From assembly GCA_021797815.1 (NCBI GenBank), contig JAJZYZ010000018.1, forward strand, positions 1-43,610: a DNA stretch of 43,610 nucleotides, given 5' to 3'. A program made the translations under genes and the position numbers. Source of the stretch: Bacillota bacterium. GTDB lineage: Bacteria; Bacillota; Sulfobacillia; Sulfobacillales; JAIMBI01. Below the pieces are notes generated by a model that had not been told where the DNA came from, did no database searches, and saw nothing but the letters and a program-made list of their open reading frames with translations. Below, piece by piece: positions 1 through 7,485 of the stretch (the first letter of the stretch is position 1; each line of letters opens with the position of its first letter).

Positions 1-287
1 TGGTGTCGGAGATGGGCGGAGTGGCGGCGGGACCGGACACGGGACCCGGATGGGGCTACACGCGGGTGGATGCATCGTCGGAGCTTCTCGACCGCTATCG
101 GGCGCTCGTGGAAGCGGTTGCGGCGTCACCCGTCATCGCGGGCTTTTGCTGGACGCAGCTCACGGATGTGGAGCAGGAACAAAACGGTCTCTTGACGTAC
201 GACCGGAGGCCCAAAGTGGATGTCGACGCGATATGCGCGCTGAACGCTGCCCTCCCGCCCGGCGGCGTTTTTGGGGGACACGGTTAG
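1..287 (+). CDS. Glycoside hydrolase family 2 protein, C-terminal end (partial)
   Basis: The frame is open at the left edge and ends at TAG 285-287, so only about the last 94 residues are present. The stretch GFCWTQLTDVEQEQNGLL followed by TYDRRPKVD is typical of the end of the TIM-barrel domain in family 2 beta-galactosidase/beta-glucuronidase-like proteins; the Trp and Gln of the WTQ segment lie near the sugar site in that family. The role would be hydrolysis of a beta-linked sugar. Substrate and cellular location cannot be judged because the catalytic acid/base and nucleophile lie outside the window. A hairpin follows about 80 bases downstream. Confidence 0.8.
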   Translation, partial: VSEMGGVAAGPDTGPGWGYTRVDASSELLDRYRALVEAVAASPVIAGFCWTQLTDVEQEQNGLLTYDRRPKVDVDAICALNAALPPGGVFGGHG

Positions 288-363
288 ACCAGGAGAGGAG
301 GGTGCCGCCCAGGCGGCCGCCAGAACAGCGTGCACGAAGTCTGGCGGGGGTCCCGACAGGAAT

Positions 364-387
364 CGAGGCGGCGCAAAAGCCGCCTCG
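364..387. terminator. Perfect 9-bp hairpin, possible terminator of the GH2 gene
   Basis: CGAGGCGGC at 364-372 pairs perfectly with GCCGCCTCG at 379-387 across the six-base loop GCAAAA. It lies 77 bases after the GH2 stop. No T-tract follows on either strand, so a classical intrinsic terminator is not proven. It could be a weak terminator or an RNA 3' stabilising stem. Confidence 0.4.
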
Positions 388-487
388 AAACCTTTAGGCC
401 GAGAAATCCGTTCCGGGGGACAGGGGAGGGCACGGGGAATCGATCGCGCCGGTGACGGTCAGCGCGTGCTCTCGGGTGAGGTGCATC

Positions 488-943
488 GTGACGGGCGACA
501 GACAAAGGCAGCGTTTTGTGGCGGGGATCGTACGTGGGGGCATCCTGGCCGCCATCGTGGTGGGGCTCGCGGCCAAAGACGCCAGAGGGACCCCGGCGCC
601 GCCGAGCGCCCGGGCGCTTGCACGGGGCGGCATTGTGGCCACGCCGCTCATGCACCTCGAACCGGTGTCCGAAGGACAGGCTCTCGCCGCTGCCCGGCAG
701 TGGTATCCGCAGCTTTCGTCCGTCACCGTGGGAGCCGAGTTGGTCCTGTTTTCGGACCGGGAGACAGACGGGCTTCAATCTCCGCAGCCAGCCTGGCTCT
801 TCACGTGGCGGCAGATAACGGACCAGCCGCTCTATCCGAAAGCGGACAGCCCAGGCGGGGGGGACGGCACCCCGTGGACCCACATGAACGCCGTGGTGAG
901 TGCGGTGACCGGAAAAGTGCTGGAAGGGTTCACGAGCCCGTGA
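488..943 (+). CDS. Small exported or membrane-anchored protein of unknown function
   Basis: I do not recognise a family. The chosen start is GTG 488, preceded by GGTGAGGTG; an in-frame start at 452 has no such site. The product is about 151 residues: a basic N-terminus (TGDRQRQRF), one hydrophobic segment (AGIVRGGILAAIVVGLAA, roughly residues 9-26), then a soluble domain with ALAAARQWYPQLSSVTV and PAWLFTWRQIT. A helix followed by strands and a closing AVVSAVTGKVL loosely resembles PepSY-type extracellular domains, but this is only a resemblance. The final codons are duplicated as a 15-bp repeat running past the stop. Confidence 0.55.
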   Translation: MTGDRQRQRFVAGIVRGGILAAIVVGLAAKDARGTPAPPSARALARGGIVATPLMHLEPVSEGQALAAARQWYPQLSSVTVGAELVLFSDRETDGLQSPQPAWLFTWRQITDQPLYPKADSPGGGDGTPWTHMNAVVSAVTGKVLEGFTSP

Positions 944-960
944 CTCACGAGCCCGTGACG
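931..960 (+). repeat. 15-bp tandem duplication across a stop codon
   Basis: CACGAGCCCGTGACT at 931-945 is followed directly by CACGAGCCCGTGACG at 946-960. The first copy contains the stop codon (TGA 941-943) of the exported-protein gene. It looks like a recent slippage duplication. Confidence 0.8.
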
Positions 961-1379
961 TCTATGAGGGCACACTCCGCGGCCGCGGAAGGCAATTCCG
1001 AAAACCCTCCGTGATGTCACCCCCCGGTCGCCGGGACGGATGTTCCGCACGTAAACCCCGTCCTCCCGCGCATAGTCCCGCCCGGGAAACCGGACGGCTG
1101 CGGGGAGCATCCGGGGCGCCCCGGCTGAGATGCTGGAAGACCTCGCTCCCGCGTGATTCGCCGTCGGGCGCACCGGCTAGGAAGTGCGGGTGCCGAAATA
1201 TGGCTGCGGTTCCGCCTTGGTCCACGACCCCGTCTCCACGAGGGGGCGAGCCGGGACGGCTTGTGAATGATGGCGGCCGGGGGGCAGGAAGCCCTCCGGA
1301 CGCCCGAACCCAACCATGTGGCTCCACATCGGCGGCAGCCAGTGGGCGGTGGGTCTTCACCGGGCCTCAATTCGTCAGT
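944..1379. other. 436 bp without a recognisable gene
   Basis: Frames here give proline- and arginine-rich translations with no family resemblance. I see no tRNA, riboswitch or clear terminator. Confidence 0.5.
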
Positions 1380-1940
1380 CTAGATGTCAGTCGGTAGCCG
1401 GCTGTGTTTTGGCAGCAGTGGCTGAACGGCTGCTCTGGCCGTCTTGAGTGGAATGAACAGGCGCGGCGGGACCGAGTGCTGAAACCGCGTGAAGCCGAAG
1501 TGTTCGTAGAACCGAGCGGCATCCTCATTCTTCGCATCGACGACGGCCGCGCTCACGCCTATCACCGTTTCACTGATCGTGCAGATCCGGATCAAGGCGT
1601 CAACTAAGAGGCGCGACCCACAGTGCTGCCCCCGGTATCGTATGTCAGTCGCCAGCCGACCGATGAGAGCGACGGGAACGTTTGGATATCGCGCCAGTCG
1701 CCTGGCTGTCTCGTCCGGGAACGTGTCCAGGGGGACGCTCGACGCGGACAGCGTGTAGAAGCCCGCGATGACATCCGGTGTCGTCGATTCCGCCAGCACG
1801 TATGTGACCGCCAAACCGCGTCGCAGGTCTTGTCCCGCGGACTGTTTCAGGTAACGATCAAGGGCGTACTCCCCACATGTGAAGGCCGCGCGATCGTGTG
1901 CCTTGTTCAATGGCTCAATGCGATACCGTCTACCGCTCAA
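1380..1940 (-). CDS. GNAT acetyltransferase toxin (TacT/AtaT type)
   Basis: A 186-residue GNAT protein. The acetyl-CoA loop RYRGQHCGSRLL fits the R/Q-x-x-G-x-G/A signature (residues 103-108), and DAKNEDAARFYEHFGF holds the Tyr that often serves as general acid (about Tyr145). The N-terminus IEPLNKAHDRAAFTCG and DRYLKQSAGQDLRRG is characteristic of toxins paired with DUF1778 antitoxins. Known members acetylate the amino group of charged tRNAs and block translation; which tRNA is used here cannot be told. The start is TTG 1940, 11 bases inside the antitoxin gene, so translation is probably coupled and toxin output kept low. The gene appears intact. Confidence 0.85.
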   Translation of the reverse strand: MSGRRYRIEPLNKAHDRAAFTCGEYALDRYLKQSAGQDLRRGLAVTYVLAESTTPDVIAGFYTLSASSVPLDTFPDETARRLARYPNVPVALIGRLATDIRYRGQHCGSRLLVDALIRICTISETVIGVSAAVVDAKNEDAARFYEHFGFTRFQHSVPPRLFIPLKTARAAVQPLLPKHSRLPTDI

Positions 1941-2211
1941 CGGATGACAGGTACTCGGCCACTGCGGCCTTAAGACGCTCGTTAGGCTCCTGAGGCTCTA
2001 ACAGCGCGTGAACAAACGCCTCTTGATCTTGTCGGCTCAGCACGATTTGATCCCGCCGCTGCAGGACTTCCTCGGCTCGAACCCGCGCCGTCGAAGTAAT
2101 GAAGTCGGCCACGCTAATCCCGAGGTGTGTCGCCGCTTCTTCGATAAACGCCTTGTCAGCGGGACGGATCCGCGCCTCAATGCGTTCTGTCTTGACATTT
2201 CCCGTCGGCAT
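1930..2211 (-). CDS. DUF1778 (TacA-type) antitoxin
   Basis: A 93-residue protein beginning MPTGNVKTERIEARIRPADK. The N-terminal ribbon-helix-helix (roughly residues 7-50, with IEEAATHLGISVADFI) binds DNA in this family, and the C-terminal helix wraps the acetyltransferase. ATG 2211 was chosen over an upstream in-frame start because GAGGGGG lies 8 bases before it. It is the first gene of a two-gene operon, its stop lying inside the toxin gene. Such antitoxins normally autoregulate, and a promoter with an overlapping palindrome lies 30-60 bases upstream. Confidence 0.85.
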   Translation of the reverse strand: MPTGNVKTERIEARIRPADKAFIEEAATHLGISVADFITSTARVRAEEVLQRRDQIVLSRQDQEAFVHALLEPQEPNERLKAAVAEYLSSVER

Positions 2212-2239
2212 GTGGGTTGCCCCCTCGTCCAGACACTTC

Positions 2240-2273
2240 ACATTTAATGTACGGCGCCTGCCACACAGGTCAA
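2240..2273 (-). promoter_or_regulatory. Toxin-antitoxin promoter with overlapping palindromic operator
   Basis: Reading leftwards, TTGACC (2273-2268) and TACATT (2251-2246) are separated by 16 bases and resemble -35 and -10 boxes. The 11-bp palindrome ACATTTAATGT (2240-2250, arms of five bases) overlaps the -10 and is the only AT-rich patch nearby. The position suits autorepression by the TacA-type antitoxin. Confidence 0.6.
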
Positions 2274-3243
2274 TCTCCTGCGACCTTGTGTACGGCAAAA
2301 GGTCCGGCCAACACGGCCGGGCCTACGTCTCGCGCGGCGACCCGGTCGAGCACCGCATAGAAATCGGATCTTCTCGGATGCCCGGCTGACCACAACGGAT
2401 GAACAAAGAGCCCGCGTCTCGGGCGCCCGCGGGACGGGCGGGAGCGCTATTCCAGATTGCAAGCGCCACGCGGACTGGGCTACCATACCTCGCATCTCAC
2501 GGGCAGGTCCCAGTCGACCTCCGTGCTTCCGTACGCAACAACAGCCCCGGTCGGAACGGGCCAGCGCCGAACCCGGTCCGCGGCCGCGTACCATGGCCTG
2601 AAGGCATCGGCTTCCGAATCCCGGCGACACCCGGAGCCGTACAGGCGGACACCCACCACCGGCAGCAGGGACGGCACGCGGCCGCGCCCATCCATCGTCC
2701 GCCGGTGGGTATACGCCTGACTGTTCGCCGTCGACAGCAGGGCCTCCGCCGGCAGGCCGCCACGGCCACCGAGATGGCGAGGCCATGATGTGCCTCATCT
2801 TGTGCCAATGGGGACATCTGCCGATTGATGGGAAGGAGCCCGGTTGCGGTTCCGGGCGGTGGCCGACAGCCACGAAAGCCGGAGCCTTATTCTGAGCACG
2901 CATCGGGAATTTTCCAAGTGGGGTACCGCGTTCACCGATGATCACGTGACCGCGGCGATGATCGACCGCCTCCCCGTCATGGGCACTGACTGCGGTTCGA
3001 AGGGGAAGGCGACCGCCTGCCGCACCCGCTCATGAAGGAGCGGTAGTCGGCCCCTTCCCCATCGCCTGCCCGACCGGTGGGAATTTTCTTCCGAGGCCGA
3101 GACCCCGCGGTTTGACCTCCCGTACCACGCAAACCCCACAAAAAGTCCCCGGACCCCCATGGAAAAATCTTTTGGCCAAAGTGGGGAATTCCTACTGACC
3201 AAACATATGTCACAGAGGGACGTTGTCCCGGTCCTCGTCTGGC
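2274..3243. other. About 970 bp without a supportable gene
   Basis: Several overlapping frames exist on both strands but none has a recognisable motif, a good ribosome site, or a consistent codon pattern over more than about 200 bases. It may be a decayed gene or element. A short inverted repeat GGGAC/GTCCC at 3217-3229 lies just past the D-aminoacylase stop. Confidence 0.45.
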
Positions 3244-4884
3244 TCAGAGGGCGGGGCGCAGCAAGGTGCCGTTTCGCGCCCCGACATAACGTCCGCCGGC
3301 CACCACCTGACGACCCGCGAGATACACGCTCTTGATGCCGAGCGGAGTGGCGACAGGATTCTCGTAGGTCGCCCGATCGATGACGGCCGGAGCCTCCAAG
3401 ACCACCAGGTCGGCCACAAGGCCGGGCGCGATGCGGCCGCGCTCGGGGATATGAAACGTCTCGGCCGGCAGCCCCGACATCTTATACACCGCCTCTTCCA
3501 GGGTGAGGAGCCCGCGCTCCCGGCCGTAATGGCCGAGGATGCGAGGGAAAGTGCCGAAGGAGCGGGGATGCGGTTTTCCTCCCCGGCCGGGCGGCAGCGC
3601 GTCCGAACCTATCATGGTGTAGGGGTGGGTGAGGACGCGCACGACGTCTTCTTCGTCCATCAGGAACACGACCATGGTGGCCGACAGTTCCTCCTCACGC
3701 AGGATGCGAAACAGCGCGTCGATGGCGTCCACCCCCAGGCGGGCGGCGATGGCGGCCAGCGATTCGCCTTCGTAGCGGCCGTCTTTCGTCGACGACAGGA
3801 CGATGCCGCCGGCCCCGGCATTGTGAAGCTCGCTGTCAAACCCGGGCAGGCCGTCTTCCAGATCCCGGCGGAGCCGCCGGAGCGCGTCGGGATCGTGAAG
3901 GCGGCGGAGCATGGCTTCGTTGCCGCCCTCCTGACTCCACGGCGGCAGACACGCGGTCAGGATGGTGGAGCCGGCGGTATACGGATAGACGTCCTGGAAG
4001 ACCCGCTGGCCGCCCGCGCGGGCCGCGTCAATCATGGCGAGGGTGTCTCTGGTCTTGCCCCAGTTCTGGCGCCCGCCCGCCTTATGATGCGACACCTCTA
4101 CCTGAACGCCGGCGTCACGCCCGATGGCAAGCGCCTCGGCCACGGCCTCGGTGAGATTGTCGCCCTCGCCCCGAATGTGCGAGGCGTACACGTGAGGCCC
4201 GAGCTCCCGGGCCAGGTCTATCAATTCGTCGGTATCGGTAAAGATGCCGGGGGGATAGATGAGGCCGGTGGAAAAGCCAAAGGCCCCGTCGTCCAGCGCC
4301 TCCCGCAGGAGAGCCCGCATGGCCCGCCGCTCGGCCTCCGTCGCCGGCCGCCGCTCCATCCCCATGACGGCCAGCCGCAGCGCCCCCTGTCCCACAAGGG
4401 GCGCGACGTTGGTGACCATGCCGCCCCGGGCCGCCTCCCAGTACGCGTGCCAGGAGCGTCCCTCCCAGGCCACCGGCGGGAACAGGCGCTCGAGGTACGA
4501 TTCCAGGACCGCTTCATGGGCGGCGCTCCGAGGGGCGGGGCTCATGCCGCAGTTGCCGACGACGTCGGTGGTCACGCCCTGCAGGATCTTGCTCACGTCA
4601 GGGTCCGGGAGGAAGGGGGCGTTGTCGGAGTGGGAGTGGACGTCGATGAAGCCGGGGGCGAGCGTGAGGCCGGAGATGTCCACCACCCTAGCGCCGGGAG
4701 GCCGGAAAGATCCCGCGGGCTCGACCGCCGCAATCCGTGAGCCTTCCAGCACCACGTCGGCGGTATAACGCGGAGCGCCGCCTCCGTCCACAACCGTGCC
4801 GCCGGCCAGAATCGTCGTGTCGGACCTGGAAAACCTGGAAGAACTGGAAAGATGCTCTTCGCCCGCGCTGCTCCTGTCGCCCAA
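3244..4884 (-). CDS. N-acyl-D-amino-acid deacylase (D-aminoacylase family)
   Basis: An amidohydrolase-superfamily enzyme predicted to cleave N-acyl-D-amino acids to the free D-amino acid and a carboxylate, in the cytoplasm. Family signatures, in order: AGGTVVDGGG, the metal motif APGFIDVHSHSD, GNCGMSPAP, FGFSTGLIYPPG, ASHIRGEGDNL, EVSHHKAGG, GSDALPPG and the C-terminal GLVADLVVLE strand. The start is probably TTG 4884, because GGAGGT (4897-4892) lies 7 bases ahead; TTG 4899 would overlap that site. The protein is then about 546 residues, with an unusual Ser-rich N-terminal extension of some 25 residues encoded by repeated CTGGAA-like units. Dihydroorotase/hydantoinase relatives were considered, but the motifs match the D-aminoacylase branch. 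It is divergent from the molybdenum hydroxylase operon. Confidence 0.88.
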   Translation of the reverse strand: MGDRSSAGEEHLSSSSRFSRSDTTILAGGTVVDGGGAPRYTADVVLEGSRIAAVEPAGSFRPPGARVVDISGLTLAPGFIDVHSHSDNAPFLPDPDVSKILQGVTTDVVGNCGMSPAPRSAAHEAVLESYLERLFPPVAWEGRSWHAYWEAARGGMVTNVAPLVGQGALRLAVMGMERRPATEAERRAMRALLREALDDGAFGFSTGLIYPPGIFTDTDELIDLARELGPHVYASHIRGEGDNLTEAVAEALAIGRDAGVQVEVSHHKAGGRQNWGKTRDTLAMIDAARAGGQRVFQDVYPYTAGSTILTACLPPWSQEGGNEAMLRRLHDPDALRRLRRDLEDGLPGFDSELHNAGAGGIVLSSTKDGRYEGESLAAIAARLGVDAIDALFRILREEELSATMVVFLMDEEDVVRVLTHPYTMIGSDALPPGRGGKPHPRSFGTFPRILGHYGRERGLLTLEEAVYKMSGLPAETFHIPERGRIAPGLVADLVVLEAPAVIDRATYENPVATPLGIKSVYLAGRQVVAGGRYVGARNGTLLRPAL

Positions 4885-4998
4885 CTGCCGCACCTCCAAA
4901 GCTCACGAATTCACCTGGCCATCCGTTCGCTAGTGGCGGTCCCGATCCTCCGGCACGGTGCGGCCATCCGGTAGGAAAAGCGTCGTGGGGGCGCGAAG

Positions 4999-5105
4999 CC
5001 TAAGGGAGTGCGGTCCCCGTGTGTCTGCCCTCTGGGTGGACGGTCATGGCATCGCGGACCGGGAACCTTAGGACGATTGGCGACAATAGGGCGACGAGGG
5101 CAGAC
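4999..5105 (+). promoter_or_regulatory. Candidate structured 5' leader RNA with pseudoknot (unknown class)
   Basis: Stem 1 pairs CCTAAGG (4999-5005) with CCTTAGG (5066-5072), then across a small internal loop CGGTCC (5011-5016) with GGACCG (5056-5061). Within the stem 1 loop, GTCTGCCCTC (5023-5032) is perfectly complementary over ten bases to GAGGGCAGAC (5096-5105), giving an H-type pseudoknot order. Between the two 3' arms lies ATTG-GCGA-CAAT (5076-5087), a hairpin with a GNRA loop. The last arm ends about five bases before the purine-rich ribosome site of the gene starting at 5123. I could not match it to a riboswitch class I know. It could alternatively be operator DNA in a divergent promoter region. 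Confidence 0.45.
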
Positions 5106-5122
5106 CACAGAGGGGGAGCAGG

Positions 5123-7438
5123 ATGAATCCGTTGCGGCCACTGTTTGTGGGGGCGCGGGTGAGCCGGGTGGAGGATCCCCGGCTGCTGCGGGGTCAAGGC
5201 CAGTACGTGGCCGACGTGAATGTGCCGGGCATGCTGGCGGTGGCGTTTGTACGATCGCCGTACGCGGCGGCCCGGATCGCGAAGATAGACACGCGGGCGG
5301 CGGCCGGCATGCCGGGTGTGGTGGCCGTCTGGACGGCCGCCGATGCGAGGCTCCAGATCGTTCATGAGGGCCAGGGGATCACGCAGACGGTGCTGGCCTC
5401 CGACCACGTGCGTTTCGTGGGGGAGCCGGTCGTGGCCGTGATAGCGCAGGACGCGTACCTGGCGGAGGACGCCGCCGACTTGGTTGAGATTGAGTATGAC
5501 GCGCAGGAGCCGGTGCTGGACGCGCATCGCTCCCAGCACGACGAGCCGCGGCAGGTCCACCATGGCCGGTCGAACGTGGTGTTCAGCCGCACGACCGGCA
5601 CCGAGGGATTCCAGGAGGCGTTCGCCTCGGCGCCGCGGCACGTCTCCCTGACCTTTACGACCAAGCGGCAGGCGGCCACGCCCATCGAGCCGCGGGCGGT
5701 GGCCGCACTGCCGGATCCGTTTGGTGACCGGCTCACGGTCTACGTCACGCACCAGTCGCCGCATGAAGTGCGCCGGCAGCTGGCCCAGATCCTGGGCTGG
5801 CCGGAGCAGCGCGTGCATGTGGTCGTGCCGGAGGTGGGGGGCGGCTTTGGCATCAAGGCCATGTTCTACCCCGAGTACGCCGTGGTGGCGGAGGCGGCGC
5901 GGCGGCTCGGGCGGCCGGTTAAATGGGTGAGCGACCGGCGGGAAGCGTTCTTGACCGACGCGCATGCGCGCGACGCCGAGCATGTGGTGGACATCGCCTT
6001 TACCGACGCGGGCCGCATCGTGGCCGTTCAGGACCACGTGTACGGCGACACCGGAGCCTGGCCGCTGTGGAACTTCCCGGGCGCGGTGGGTGAGGCGATG
6101 TGGGCGTCGGATATGCTGCCCGGTCCCTACCAGATTCCCCACGTCGCGATCGAGATCACGGTGGTGTTCAGCAACAAGGCCCCTCTGGGCCCTTACCGCG
6201 GGGTGGGCGGCCCCATCGGCGCGCAGGTGCAGGAAGGCATCATCGAGGGGGTGGCGCGGGCCCTCGGCCGCGACCCGGTCGAGATCCGGCGCGCGAATCT
6301 GATTGAGAACGACCAGTTTCCGTATCGAAGCGCCACGGGGCAGCTGTACGACCAGGGGTCGTACGGGGCGTCGATGGACGCGGCCCTGCGGCTCATGGAC
6401 CTCGAGAAGTTCCGGGAGGAGCAGACGCGTCTTCGGCGCGAGGGGCGCTACCTGGGACTTGGCCTGTGCGTGTTTGTGGAGCCGTCGGCGTTTGCGGAAT
6501 CGGAGGCCGGGAGCGTGCCCTACGAGAGTGTCGAGCTCCGGATGGACACCACCGGGACCGTGACCGCCACCTGCGGCCTAGGGCCTACCGGACAGGGCCA
6601 TGAGACCACCCTCGCCCAGATTATTGCGAGCCAGCTCGGCATCCGGGTGGAGGACGTGACGGTGCTGCACGGCGACACCGACAACGCGCCGGTGGGCGGT
6701 GGCACCGGCGGGAGCCGGTCCGGCACCATCGGCGGCGGGGCGGCGCTTCGCGCCAGCGGCGAGCTGAAAGACAAGATCGTGACCCTGGCGGCGCATATGC
6801 TGGAGGCGTCGCGGGACGACATCGTGCTGGAGGGTGGCCGTGCGGAGGTGACAGGTGTGCCCGGCCACGGCGTGCCCATCGCGGACATCGCCCGGCGCGC
6901 CTACCTGGAAGTGGGCGCGCTTCCGGAGGGCATGGAGCCGGGACTTGAAGTCCTGGGGCGCTACAAGCCGCCAATGGCGGCCACCTATTCCAACGGCACC
7001 CACGCGGCCATGGTCGAGGTGGATGTCGCAAGCGGCCTCGTGCAGGTGCTGGACTACGTGGCGGTCAACGACTGCGGCGTCGTCATCAACCCCACGATTG
7101 TCGAGGGGCAGATCCACGGCGGCGTGGCCCAGGGCATCGGCAGCGCGCTCTTGGAGGAACTCCACTACGACGACGCCGGGCAGCTCACCACGACGAGCCT
7201 CATGGACTACCTGCTGCCCACCCTGGTCGACGTGCCGCCGATGCGGGTGGAACACATGGAGACGCCTTCGCTGAGCCTCGGCGGCTTCAAGGGCATGGGC
7301 GAAGGCTCGCTCATCGGCGCTCCGCCGGCCATCGCGAACGCCATCACCGATGCACTGGCGCCGTTCGGGGTGCTGGTCACGGATATTCCGGTGAGCCCCG
7401 ATCAGGTGCTGCGCTGGGTGGAGAAAGCACGGGCGTAA
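5123..7438 (+). CDS. Xanthine dehydrogenase/CO dehydrogenase-family molybdopterin-binding large subunit
   Basis: A 771-residue molybdenum hydroxylase large subunit. The N-terminal a/b hammerhead domain (GARVSRVEDPRLLRGQGQY to VEIEYD) is followed by the two cofactor-binding domains, with PYRGVGGP near residue 356, PTGQGHETTLAQI near 488 and KGMGEGSLIGAPPA with the likely catalytic Glu727. The loop PYRGVGGP is not the AYxCSFR loop of form I CO dehydrogenase, so CO is unlikely as substrate; hydroxylation of a heterocycle or aldehyde is the family expectation. ATG 5123 follows AGAGGGGGAGCAGG. No FAD subunit or 2Fe-2S subunit gene is adjacent, which is unusual. The downstream genes suggest catabolism of a cyclic amide or ureide, but the substrate is unknown. 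Confidence 0.9.
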   Translation: MNPLRPLFVGARVSRVEDPRLLRGQGQYVADVNVPGMLAVAFVRSPYAAARIAKIDTRAAAGMPGVVAVWTAADARLQIVHEGQGITQTVLASDHVRFVGEPVVAVIAQDAYLAEDAADLVEIEYDAQEPVLDAHRSQHDEPRQVHHGRSNVVFSRTTGTEGFQEAFASAPRHVSLTFTTKRQAATPIEPRAVAALPDPFGDRLTVYVTHQSPHEVRRQLAQILGWPEQRVHVVVPEVGGGFGIKAMFYPEYAVVAEAARRLGRPVKWVSDRREAFLTDAHARDAEHVVDIAFTDAGRIVAVQDHVYGDTGAWPLWNFPGAVGEAMWASDMLPGPYQIPHVAIEITVVFSNKAPLGPYRGVGGPIGAQVQEGIIEGVARALGRDPVEIRRANLIENDQFPYRSATGQLYDQGSYGASMDAALRLMDLEKFREEQTRLRREGRYLGLGLCVFVEPSAFAESEAGSVPYESVELRMDTTGTVTATCGLGPTGQGHETTLAQIIASQLGIRVEDVTVLHGDTDNAPVGGGTGGSRSGTIGGGAALRASGELKDKIVTLAAHMLEASRDDIVLEGGRAEVTGVPGHGVPIADIARRAYLEVGALPEGMEPGLEVLGRYKPPMAATYSNGTHAAMVEVDVASGLVQVLDYVAVNDCGVVINPTIVEGQIHGGVAQGIGSALLEELHYDDAGQLTTTSLMDYLLPTLVDVPPMRVEHMETPSLSLGGFKGMGEGSLIGAPPAIANAITDALAPFGVLVTDIPVSPDQVLRWVEKARA

Positions 7439-7485
7439 CCAGGTCCATGGTCCCGGGCCGGATGTGCGCTCCGACGGGAGGATGA

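Noticed and set aside
2480-2945. Possible transposase or hydrolase fragment on the minus strand (VGVRLYGSG, PWYAAADRVRRWP)
   Set aside because: The resemblance to IS transposases is too faint, and no adjoining frame continues it.
2985-3010. GGTTCGAAG, like a tRNA T-loop
   Set aside because: No 5-bp T-stem, no anticodon arm or acceptor stem around it.
3223-4740. A 505-codon plus-strand frame opposite the D-aminoacylase
   Set aside because: No domain, and its codons are the complement of a well-supported enzyme.
4899-4899. TTG 4899 as the D-aminoacylase start
   Set aside because: It overlaps the GGAGGT site, which is ideally placed for TTG 4884.
5000-6142. A 380-codon minus-strand frame over the molybdenum hydroxylase and its leader
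   Set aside because: A shadow of the large-subunit gene; the translation is low-complexity His/Arg/Gly.
5123-7438. Aerobic CO dehydrogenase CoxL
   Set aside because: The form I loop AYxCSFR is absent (PYRGVGGP instead) and no coxM or coxS genes are adjacent.
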